64,000 bases of DNA. It comes from Beroe forskalii. Its lineage: Eukaryota; Ctenophora; Nuda; Beroida; Beroidae. Under the pieces are notes generated by a model, which worked only from the letters and a program-made list of their open reading frames with translations, was not told the DNA's origin and searched no databases. The stretch lies in NCBI GenBank assembly GCA_011033025.1, contig WFMF01000325.1, forward strand, positions 1 to 64,000. Direction: 5' to 3'. This document shows positions 38,060 through 50,300 of this stretch, piece after piece (within the stretch, counting starts at the first letter, position 1; every line of letters begins with the position of its first letter). A program made the translations under genes and the position numbers.

Positions 38060-38240
38060 CTCAAACCGCTGAATTTCCCTCCGACTCCTCTGCCAGCCTC
38101 AAGTCCACGATGTCTCTTACCACAGCAACGTAATGTCCCTCGTCTGACAGTGTGAAACGACTGAGTAATATCTCACATCTTCCAGCCTCAACTTCAAGTC
38201 TCAGATTTCTCATACCACTGCGTAACACCCCTGATCGTCC
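38060..38240 (-). pseudogene. Open stretch echoing the STN1 C-terminal codons
   Basis: Beyond the 34-bp repeats the minus strand stays open for about 60 codons. Part of it reads CEILLSRFTLSDEGHYVAVV, then RDIVDLRLAEESEGNSAV and a stop. The DNA for DEGHYVAVV plus GAGAC is visibly related to that for DDQGCYAVV at the STN1 end. It may be a diverged duplicate of that exon end, or an alternative C-terminus reached by splicing at one of the GTATGA or GTAAGA sites. Not proven coding. Confidence 0.35.
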
Positions 38241-38380
38241 GTCTCATACCACTGCATAACACCCCTGATCCTCCGTCTCATACCACTGCATAACACCCCT
38301 GATCGTCCGTCTCAGACCACTGCATAACACCCCTGATCGTCCGTCTCATACCACTGCATAACACCCCTGATCGTCCGTCT
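38210..38380 (-). repeat. 34-bp minisatellite (5 copies) made from the STN1 last codons and stop
   Basis: On the minus strand the unit is GACGGACGATCAGGGGTGTT followed by ATGCAGTGGTATGA. Copies are spaced exactly 34 bp, with CATACCACTG (+ strand) at 38211, 38245, 38279, 38313 (CAGACCACTG) and 38347. The copy nearest the gene is the actual coding end of STN1 (TDDQGCYAVV and stop). Confidence 0.92.
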
Positions 38381-41300
38381 CGTAGATGTCCCCGTCCATG
38401 ACGAGCTGTGAGAGGACGGCGTCCAAGTGTCGGGCGAAGTTCGGATGTTTAGCTTTCAAACTTTTCCCATCCACCTGAGAAATACATATCACTGTAAACA
38501 AACATTGTGATTTAATGGCAATGTGCCCTGATTGGATTTGGAGACAAAAAACATTGCACTGTCATTGCAACGAGTTTTCATGAAAAATAGAATTGCGTCT
38601 AGCAATTTAATTTCTAATATTCACTTATTCAAAGTCAAGTTGAGAGTTGAGTGTTGAAATTACCTTCTTTGTCCTGCTGAGTGTCTCCTTCACAATAGAG
38701 CGGGCTGTGCTGCGATCACTCGTCTCTTTATCCTGAGAAATAAGCATTGCAATCATGGGGTACAAGAATATAGAATTAGTGAGGGAATTTCAATTCTATC
38801 TGGAAATGTAGAAAGTTATGAGGATGAGGGAATTTGTACCGGAAAACGGGAGGGATATTTTATTCAGAATTATATAGCGACTCATATATATTGGGCCACA
38901 ATTAATTTCAATTTTAGTTTGTTATGCGTTGCACTTGCAAGGTACTTCCGAATGCAAAAAGCAGGAATATGCACACTTTTATAATGAAATGATGTACAAT
39001 CTTTAAAAAAGCGCACATTTCATTGATTTCAAGTTATGCAGGCTCAGCACTAGCAAAGATCACGGAGTGGATTTGAATCAGAAAATTGAGAACATTATGG
39101 TTCAAGTATTGATAAAAATATATACACCTTAAAACATGATACCTATGTGCACTGATCAAAATCTAATCTAAAAAAGTAATAAAATATGGGTATACATTCT
39201 TCACAAAATGGTCCATGATGGGCATTAAGCTGATTCTCGAATAATTTGGTCTCAGTGTCATTGTCAAAGTCAAAGCAACATCACGTAGAACCCAGCTAGG
39301 ATCAGAGCCAGGCTACAACCCCTCATTGCTCCAGTCCCGTTTTCAGGATCCCCATTGGACCCTCCAGTGGGGCTCAAATCAACAGTAGGATCATACACCA
39401 TCTTCGTGTCAAACTTCTGAACTTTGATCGTGATGTACTTCCCTTTCTTCCTCTTACCATCCTTCCCTGAAATCAACTCTGCCTCTTCCACAAGAGGTCC
39501 CACGAAGCCGTTATCCTGTTCCACCACGGTCGCTCCGTCCAACACAGCCATCCCAAACATCCTGATGACAGGCTCATCTTCCGTCCCAGATTCATCCGAC
39601 AGAGAGAACTCCTCCTGATCGTCTGGCTCATCTCCAAAGCTGGTGGACAGGGAGTTCCGACACTTTCCTCTGCCAGACCTGTCCCCTTTCTTTCCTCTCC
39701 CTCTTTTACCGCTCGGGTTCGGCTTTCCACCACTCGCATCACCTTTTCCGCCTTCAGCGTCTTTTTCACCCCGTCCGCCTGCCGCGTCAGCTCTGTCACC
39801 TTTTCCACCAGCTGCCTCTTCTCTGTCACCTTTTCCAGCTGCCGCGTCTCTGTCACCTTTTCCACCAGCTGCCTCTTCTCTGTCACCTTTTCCAGCTGCC
39901 GCGTCAGCTCTGTCACCTTTTCCACCAGCTGCCTCTTCTCTGTCACCTTTTCCAGCTGCCGCATCAGCTCTGTCACCTTTTCCGCCTGCCGCGTCAGCTC
40001 TGTCACCTTTTCCAGCTGCCTCGTTTCTGTCACCTTTTCCACCAGCTATGTCTTTTTCACCTCGCCCACCATTCGCGTCACCGCTTGCCTGTTCTGCTCC
40101 ACCCTCTCCACCACTCGGATCTACCACATTATTCCTATCTTCGTCCCCTCTGGCTTGTTCCCGATCATTCTGGTCTTCTCTACCAGGCTTTTCTTTCTCT
40201 CCTCCAATAGCACCTTTTCCTCCACTTGCTGGATTTGGTTTTTTGACATTCCTCTTGCTGACACTTTGTGGCTTTTCCTCACCATACTTACCCTTGCACC
40301 TCTCTGCCACTTTCCCTTTCATCATATCAAACGGAACTTTTCCCTTCTTTCTGGGAGTCATCTCCTTGCCTCCCTTAGACCCCCGTAGATTGAAGAAGAT
40401 CTTAAGATGAGACCCCGTCTCCCCCTCACAATCATCAGCAACACAGAAAGTCCAGTCCCTGACCTCCACTTCCCATTTAGCCGTCCCGTTGAAGACAGGA
40501 CTCTGATACTGATTCTCTGCCTCACAGCTCGGCTGACAGATGTACGCTTTGTTCAGCATGATGTAACTCCGGACTATGAGTTTGGCAGCTGGGTTTACCT
40601 GGCACGCAGCCAGGGAACAGGTTTTTGTGATCCGAGTGTACTTGGCTTCAGCAGTGTCTCCGTTTTCATCAACTGCTGGCAGAACGCCAGCTTCATCCTT
40701 GGTCAGGGTACAGGAAATGTCGTCTTTCAGGAAGTTGCAGCTGTGGCCGTCGAACAGGACTTTGTTCCCAGAGGCATCTTCCTCGATGATCTGACCGAAA
40801 CCAAACTGTATCTTCATGTTCTTATCCTTCCCACCGGACATCTTGAACATTTCCTCGCCAACTTTAGAGGAGGATTTCAGCTCTAGATCGGAGGCATCTT
40901 GAGAGGTGTCAGTTGCAGCATCACTGCTGACAGATGAAACGAAAAGGAGGAGAAAGGGGAGAGGTGGGATTCTCATTAGCTTTGATATCTGAAGAGATGA
41001 TGTTAAGATGACAATGTCACCTTCCGAGTCAGTAAGAAGAAGTCAGTGATGAAAACCAAGCGTTATTGAACAGAAAAGTCAAAAGCGCCTACTCCTAGGC
41101 AGAATCTTCACGAATAAACGCGAGCTATCAATTCTTTAAGCTTTTAAGGTCAGTTTGGCCGAATATTGCTCATCAGGTAATCTATTAATCTAATTTAAAT
41201 GCGCTATGTTTGCTTTTCATGAATGTCCTTAATAAGCACAGATTCAGCTGAGTTTGCTCTTTAAAATGGTAAATCTGCTGTTTATTTAAAAGTAGTTTCA

Positions 41301-44300
41301 CTTTCACGAGCAGATTAATGGATTCTTTCATGTTTGTAAAGGAGAATCGTTTTTACTTTCAGTCACTTGCTATGACGTTGGCAACACATCAATATTCAAT
41401 AACCTATGATCGTTTCATTGCTCAGTAAACAAAATCAACCAATCATTACGTGTGATTTGAAGGGTAACCAATCATTTTAGCCCATAGAATCAAGACGTAT
41501 TGTGATACTCCTCCTCCACTTATTTTTGTGAAACACTTATCAGCATCAACAAGAGGCCTCGCTCAATACTTTTGAGTAATTTCATTAAAATACCAGTGGG
41601 TTAAACCATCAGAGAAAGAAAACGACAATGAGAATGAGATTTGGAGAAATGACACGAGGTAATTCCGTGAAGTAGGGACGGTGATTTCTTCTGATTTGTT
41701 TAACAATGGTACAACGCTCGGAGCTCTCTGACAAGGGAAGACTAAACGCCGCGCGCGAGAAATAGGCGGGTAATATGACGTCATTATCAAATCATTATGT
41801 AGTGAGTTGATGACGTAGAACCGCCTATTTCTCGTGCGGGGGTTTTCATTGCTCGCTGACAATCAAAAGACGAATGCCTTCCTCTCACACTCTGCCCATT
41901 GCTTCCCATAACTCCCATAAAATAATGCCCGCTCTCAGAGTCTCGGTGTAAAATCCAATAGATCTTCATATTCGCCCTTTGATTATACTCCTTTACTCTC
42001 AGTACGCTGCCTCCAACTCTACACAACAAAAGGGGCTAATTTGCGACTCATAACCAGACTCATGGGCGTTGAAGCACCATTTCTCCAAAGCACTGGAAGT
42101 TTGTTGAATGGAAGTTTAACTGAACAGTTTCAGAGCCTTTAGTGGTGCCTTACGGGCTTTTCTAATTTCAATCGAACGGGAAATGTCGAAAATCATGTGA
42201 TTATCGTGAGCTTCATTTCATTGCTCTGTTTCATTTAATGGTATGGAAAGTTAGGGTTGAGAGTGATGGCAATTGTCATTATTAAGGTTGATAAGGTTAT
42301 TTAAACTGGAGACTTATTACTGTACAATACAAACAAGAATATCTTTGCCATTGCTAGTGAGATTGAAGGTTTTACGTATCGACTGTGAAAATTAGACTGT
42401 ACTACATATTTAAAGAAAATAATAAGAGCAGTAAATATTCGACTCTACCCATCACACAGAACAATGCCTCGTCAGTTCGAAATACAATCAACAGTTGGAA
42501 TGTAATGCATGATAAAAATTGTACATTTATTACAAGCTTAATCATAATAATTCTATGTAAATAGATAAAGAAACAGAGCAGTGAACTCTCAACCAACACT
42601 CTACAAATCATTTTAAAGTACGAGGCCTCGCCAGTTCAGCATCCAATCAATTTCAAGAATGTTATGCTTGAGCAGTCGTTATGTTATTGCATGATCGCCT
42701 ATGTGAAGCTAAATTTGTCTTAATGTTCTCTTAACATGCATAGTAAGTCTTATCACTAAGTACCGAGAACGTCAATTCACTTTCACACCAGCCCACGCTG
42801 GCACCAGTCCACGCTGGCACCAGTCCACGCTGGCACCAGTCCACGCTGGCACCAGTCCACCCTGGAACCAGTCCACGCTGGCACCAGCCCACCCTGGCAC
42901 CAGTCCACGCTGGCACCAGTCCACGCTGGCACCAGTCCACGCTGGCACCAGTCCACCCTGGCACCAGTCCACGCTGGCACCAGTCCACCCTGGCACCAGT
43001 CCACCCTGGCACCAGTCCACGCTGGCACCAGTCCACCCTGGCACCAGTCCACGCTGGCACCAGTCCACCCTGGCACCAGTCCACGCTGGCACCAGTCCAC
43101 GCTGGCACCAGCTCCCGTTGACACCAGCCCCCGTTGATAACAGTTGACTTTGGCACCAGTCCGAGTTGGCACAGGATCGCTTTGACACCGGTTTCCATTG
43201 ACACCATTCAACATTGAAATCCAATCAATGTTCACTCTGAATTTGACACCGGTTCACTTCTACATCACTTTTCTCGGTCCACGCTGACCGAGATTCAGAG
43301 TCGAAGTCAGTAGTTTTGGTAGACCTTAGCCTGACCTAAAAGGACCACCCTCCTCCGATTATAAGATTCTAGTGCGACACTCAACTGCGCCAAGCATCTC
43401 ACACCAGGGAATGGAGACGGGGGGGGCAGATCGGTTTCAGCCAGCCTATGGCAATGGGGACGAAGCCCCATGCTTTTCTACGCGGTCCGAAAATATTTGG
43501 TTACATTCAGTGCCTCGGCCTCAGGCTGATTTTTGAACAATTCTAAGCTTAAACTGATCTGGTAGTAAGTGACAATTTGCACAGATCAAACAGTATTACA
43601 TTTTCATGGTTAGAATCTTTGGGGGCGGGAAAGGGCTTCTATCCCAGGCCCTGGTGAAACAGCATTATTTTTCTCTTCGAAGTTTCTATCGAAAGAGAAA
43701 TTTCTCTTCGAAGTTGCTATCGGTGTCTACTGTCTGTCCTAAGCACAGTAAGTTATGCTTGAAAGCCGAAGGCCATCAAGAATATTGATCGGGGAAAAAT
43801 TGTTACCTTTGACTATTAAAGCGAGCAAAAACTTGAAATCTTCAAGCTAAAACAGCGCAAACGAAAATTTTGAAAGTTTAAACTAATGTCAAGAAAATTT
43901 GGGAACATCAAAATCAAATTATTACATGAATTCAAGCAAGAAAAAAGCCAAAACAAGTCCAATTTATTGACAAGGCGTGGATGTGACAAGAGTGAGCAAT
44001 ATCAAAACAAAACAGACACAGGCAAACGTCAACTGAAGGGGAATGTCGAAACGCGCGATGTAAATGCGCGCGCTACGATGAAGAAACGGCTTTGTCATTT
44101 GTACGCAATCCTTGCCATATTTTGCTAGTTAAAAAAGATCTTTCTGCAGATATGTCCCACTCATGTTTAGTCATTGCTAGGCGTGGCAGACTCAAAATAG
44201 ACGCACTAATTCAATAACACCGCGTGTAAACTTGTAAACTCATGTATGATCCTCTACTGCTGGTTGCCTGAAACATCGGGAAGTGGGTAATATCAGGCTT

Positions 44301-47300
44301 GAACTTAAATTCCATTGGAACACGTTCGCAATAATTATCCTAGATTGCAGTTGGTAGGTCTATATGAAGCTGTTACTTTATTGGTTTGCCATGTTTATCA
44401 AATTAGTGAGACAACTCAGTGATAAACCATATTCAATAGCCAGGGCGCCAATGTCATGTGGAAATGAGTAAATGCGTGGAGTCCCATGAATGTACCTGGT
44501 TCCTCCATGAATGAATACCAATTTAAATGTCAATTTAAATGTTTTCTTTATTTTTCCCAGTTAAAAAAACGTAAAATGGGTTCCTCCGGTAGCTCCTTAG
44601 GGTTCATATAATATCATTATGGAATAAAGGAACAAAGTTCGGTATTTTGTGTACAAGGTCCACCATCTGTGCAGGAATTGAGGCGCCCCTGAGGGCCATT
44701 TCCTAACCTAATGAGTATCATTAAACCCCCTACTCTAACCTACCTATAGAAGTATAGAAAACAAACTGTTCAGTTGGGAATAACTACTGAGCAACGAAAC
44801 ACGCGTACCAAAGCGACACATTTCTCACTTAAGTACAATAAACAATATCAAATAGCTCAATTTGAGCTTTATAACGAAGAAAAAATAGTGTGCATTAGTG
44901 CATACCAATCTAGTATCTGTAAAGGGGGGACCGCTAACTTTTGGTGAATATGAGAATTGAGAAATCGCCAATAGGTGGTTTCACCCAGAAAGTATAGAAC
45001 GTATATATTTTCATATCGTACCTGTGGGGCTAATCGACTGTGGATTTCAGTGAGAAGCTCGTCCTCCTTCTTATCTTGCTGGAGACATGCCAAACATTCC
45101 AACCACACTTTGACATTCCGTAGTTCCTTGTAAACCAGCACATCCTCACACGGACCTGACACGGAATTCAGATAGATCAAAAAGATTATTTGCTCTTTTG
45201 CAACATTTAGGTATCCCCTGAAAGCATGGAATTTTCAGGAGGTGCCTTCAATTCAAGTACTAGTAGGGTTGCGTTAATATAGAGCTATAGGTATTTGGTA
45301 GGTACTTTACTACATAATAGGTATAATGGAATCATCCATATTAAGTTTGAATAGATATTCTATTATTCTATTCTTTGAAAGACATCCACCTTTTGAGATT
45401 ATGTTCTCCTCAATCGCATGTTTAATCTTCCCCTCGAACATTGAAGAATGCTTCTCAATCTCTGCAGCCTTCATGGAGAAGGATTTGGATTCCAGTCTTT
45501 GAAGGGCGATGTGGGCTTCTGCTCGGTGGGTTGACAACTCATTCATACTATCCTGCGGGAAATATCATCACACAATAATTCGAGAAAATTAGGTGGATAG
45601 AAGACACAAATGACCTTGTCGAATTAGTAATCACGGTAGACCTTTATAGGTAAAACGGTCATAGGATTACAAATTCCCAAAAAAATGTTCACAAATGCTA
45701 TGCCTCTATGATCATTGTACGGTATAAAACTCACGTGTTTGTAGATCTGTAGGACCTTGACCTCCCTCTTGTCCCTGAACTCCCCCAATCTACCCCTGAC
45801 ACACACCAAGTCCCCCACTCGGTACTTCGTACTCCATGGTGTAGAGCTACTGGCACTGGTCCAAGAGTTGGAGTTGTTCCAGTGAGTACAGGGGATACAG
45901 GATCCAGAGCAGTCGTCCAGAGTGTACTTATTGTACTTCTCTCGCGTTTCAACGGCTGAAGAAAGAGGAAGGTGTCTTGAGAGTGTATTTCAAAGATTAA
46001 ATGTACTTCTTTAAAGATTAGAATGTACCTACCTACCTGTTTTTAAAGATAACAGCGTTTAAAAGATTTAATTGTATTTTTAAAGACTGCTCAAGGGACT
46101 CATATTCCTGTCAATTATCCTCACGCTGTCAGATAACACTTGCTCACTTGAGTGTATATATGAGCTATAGTATAACTGCTTATAACTGTAGTACCTACTG
46201 CGATTGTGTAATAAAGAGCTGTTCACAGCCCTGAAAACAGAAGTCTCATAGTCTCAAAATCAAATGCGCAGCATTGCGTCATAATCCTGTGCAGACTTGA
46301 AAGCCATACTGTACCACATTAAAATATATTGACGGTTACCGACCGTGGTCCGTGCTTTGGCAGCATGCCAAATTCTGAGCAGGAAGAAATGGGAGAAGGC
46401 CAGACCTTCTATAATTTGTCATGGTAGAAATAATTCCATATATTCAAATACATACAATGTTCAGCAGCTGACTTTATTCACGAGAATTAGAAAATGGAGA
46501 CAATTAACAATTTGATAATTTGGTTTGGCATTGTTTCATGCATCACAATGTTTTAACAAGGAACTAAACTAAGACAATGTGATTCCCAATGTAGTAGGTA
46601 TAAAAGATGTAGATGTTGGAAATGGTTCAGTGATGTAATACACAGCCTAACGCGCATTGTAGGGGAAACGTGGGTCAAATGATCCTATCGGGTCAAATGA
46701 GAAATTGCCTTTTATCACTTCCTGTACATTGTAAACGATTGAAATCAGTGTAATACGTATTGAAAATAACAACATCATGTCCTGACTTAATTCCAATGGC
46801 TGTGATAGCTTTAGCTCTCAGAAACCACATACATGCAACTGAAAACAAGAATTCCTAGGATATTCATGCAATTTTGGAGGCTACTAGTATTGTCCCTATT
46901 GAACGACTTCTCAAAATTTTCAGCCTAAGCATAAGTTTACACATCCATTTTCACTCTTACAACGTTGTTTATGATGAACATGCATCTAATTAGGTGCTAA
47001 TTGGATTTTGTCCAGCCCCACTGTTTTGCCCAAATGATCAATATTGAATTTTGACCAAATGATCGCAGATCATTTGACCCTGAACGTGATCATTTGACCC
47101 AATTTTAGTCGATTTTAAAGGCTTTTTCATCCCTTTCACTAAATTTGTGGCTATTAAAGTATTAAATGCATTTATAAGTTTATCATGTTATAGATGTACC
47201 TACTTATGATCATAGGCGATCAGAAATACTTTCAACAATGCCTTTAAAATAACATAATAGGTAAAATTAATCAAAAAACCAAAAAATTACATCGGTTGGA

Positions 47301-50300
47301 TCCTCCACGTCTTTCTAATTCTTTGTATACATAAGATATGTACTTTTGAATAGATCTATTGCATTAAATAACTAACATTAGGTTTTAAACAGTAGATTTT
47401 GCTTGCATTTGTTCAATTTTAGGGATTATTTTGTTGACTATAGATTAAATGCATCTATAGACAACATTTTATACTCTTGTGGTCATTTTATTCATGTTTT
47501 AATCCATTTCATTAACATAGAACACAAATTACAGCCGGAAAAAATTATTTTCGACTAAAAATTGCAAAATTTAGGGTCAAATGAGTCTACTTAGAGTCAA
47601 ATGATGCGATCATATGACCCTAAAAGACACAGATCATTTGACCCTAGCATTTTGAAAGGGGCCTTTTCATAGGGTCAAATGATCATATCATTATTGGCCA
47701 TTCTGAACTTTAAAATGTTACTGGAGGTATCCGAAAATGAGGTAAAATCTATTTAGATGGAGTTTCAATGGAAAACGGAGCCATATATTGATTTACGACG
47801 AAGTCATTACAAATTACATAAACTAGGATCATTTGCCCCATGTCTCCCCTATCAAAAAACACCTGAGAGACTAAATAACGATATTTTTCAGGAAATATGG
47901 TTTAGTAAGAGTGCAGGAGTGCCGTCATTATCGTGGTTAAAAATGGTGAATTTTGGAACTCGTTACTTTACTACGCCGAGCTTACACTCTTAACGTACAA
48001 TCATGTGAGTACGAAATATAGCCTGTGCCTAATAAGATAATAAGACAGTTATTTAAGTCTTAACAGTGGCAGTTCGAACTGCAGTTTTGTGTGCACGGGG
48101 CAAGTTTGCGCGGCGTACAGACATGTAATTTATATGTCTTTACGCCGCGCACACAAAACTGCAGTTCGAACTGTCACTGTCATAACCATACACCATGAGA
48201 CATCAGATTTCCAAACACCCCTTCACTCCCCAAATGTCTAAATATGGTAGAATTATGATTATAGGAGATTTTAACACAATAATCAAATGGTTAGCGCATC
48301 AACAATTTACCCTTCTAACAATCTTTCAAGTTTCAGCAACAAACAACATAACAAGGTTATCTTAATGAAAATTTGGGAGATAATCAGTCACTTATTCTGA
48401 CCTAATTTCAATTTGTAAATTCTCAGAAGAACGGTTTACACTTGGCATGAGTTAAGTGTAACTTCTTAACTTAATAGAAACGATTTTAATTTCTCAGAAT
48501 TTGAAACTTATTCTAACTTAATTTTGGAATAAATTAAATTGATCAGAAATAGGACGAGTGGTGACGATCATCAGCACCTACCATTTATTGTGAAATTTAC
48601 AAACGAAGAAATTACGAGTTTGGATTTTGGAACACCGGATAAATATTCAATCACATAATTCAAATCATTTAATATGAGCACTCATTTTTCCCCACAAAAA
48701 TCAAAAAATAAAACTATAAGCACTATGATCATTACGACACACGGGCAAATGAACTATAGCGTAACTCTAATTAGAGTTGAATCTTTAGGTACATATCTAA
48801 TGATCTACGTTGCAAGTTCTTGAATCTTTAAATTTCTTGAATCTTCAGATCTTTTGATCTACGTTGCAACCATCCGTGCCACAGACGCGATGCTCACAGT
48901 AGGTCCAACCATAGTTGTCAGTGTAATTAGGCTTATTACACATAGAATCCACCCACTTATCTTTGGAAGACGTGCAGCCCTTCTTCACGTCTTGACCGGG
49001 CCCATCAAAACTACCATCAGGTGATACGGCCCGAGTTTGGTAGCACAGGTCGTCATTAGGGGAACATTCCATTAGTTGCCCTCCGATTCTATCTTTTGCC
49101 GTTGGTCTTCCGTTAACGTCGAGTTCCGTGGGGTCGCCAAACAACCCGATCGACCAGCACTTGAGAGCATGGGATCCCGCCACCAGGGCTGCTATTACGA
49201 ACAAAAGCTTCATGCTTGCCTCAAATAAAATGATTACACCTCTTATATAGCATGATAATAATATGGTGAGTGGATTGTATTTGTGGAATGGGAAATCTCC
49301 TAATGAAAACCATATCATATTTTTTGACTTAATAAATTTTGATTAGGTACCACTTATTTATTATAATACGTCGAACAAGGAAAAATAAATCTAGTAAAAA
49401 AAGTAAAAAGTGGTTAAGTCTTAAGCACCAAAGCTACATATAGCGTTCTGAATTATGGTTAAACTTAAAGCGGTTTATAAAGGGTACCATTAAAGAATAG
49501 CTACATGGCCAAACCAAATTTTAACGAATTTCCTCTATACAGTTGGTAATTAACGACAGGACAGACTTGCCATTAAATTTCCATCACACAAAAAACATAA
49601 TCAAAACATAAATTATCCTCGACATAAAGGATTCTAATTAGCAAGCAACTATCTGGAGTCAGGAATCTTTTCCCTCCTCGTTCTCTTTGTCCCCCAGAAT
49701 TAATTATAATAATCTCCAATCTAAATCTTTTCTGTATAATCACATACGTCGCAATAGCAATGTCCTTACCAACCAACGTAAGTTGAACAGGCCGTCACCA
49801 TTCACCAACTACCATTTATTGTGTTTCAAAGTAAACTCATCAACTTAATTAGGTACGTTACTACGTTAGGACCATGAAAGAGCTTCTTTTCTACACTCGA
49901 GTTTATTACAATCAGTTATTTAAATTAGTTCAACACCAACCGACGCCAGTGGGAACACCTTGTTAGTAAATGTGGGCGCAGGTAATCTTAATTCGCCAAG
50001 GGGCCATCCATAAAGGACGTCCGCAAAATTTCGGCTATTTTAGACCCCTCCCTCCCCCCTTGTCCGCAAACGTCCGCAAACTGAAATACCCCTCCAGATC
50101 CGGACGTCCGCATTTCCATTCAAAATTTTTGTGTCGTCATTTTTATGCTCGTTTTCTCAATTATGGTGACAAAATCAACTTTATGATTTGAATCATTGTC
50201 CAAAATCTATTTTCTAGTGAAAAACTAAACAAATCGACCAAAATTTTCATAATGACGTCCGCATTTACCAAAACACCCCCTCCCCCTACGTCCGCAACCG

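Noticed and set aside
39643..40410. Long + strand frame (255 codons, Pro/Ser/Phe-rich) opposite the GKGDR protein
   Set aside because: It is the antisense shadow of the GKGDR minisatellite; the minus frame has a signal peptide, a cysteine domain and a GPI-like end.
42731..43235. Three overlapping minus frames of about 150 codons with DWCQRGLVPAW repeats
   Set aside because: A product of the stop-free 16-bp satellite; no start context, no unique sequence, and all three frames give the same peptide.
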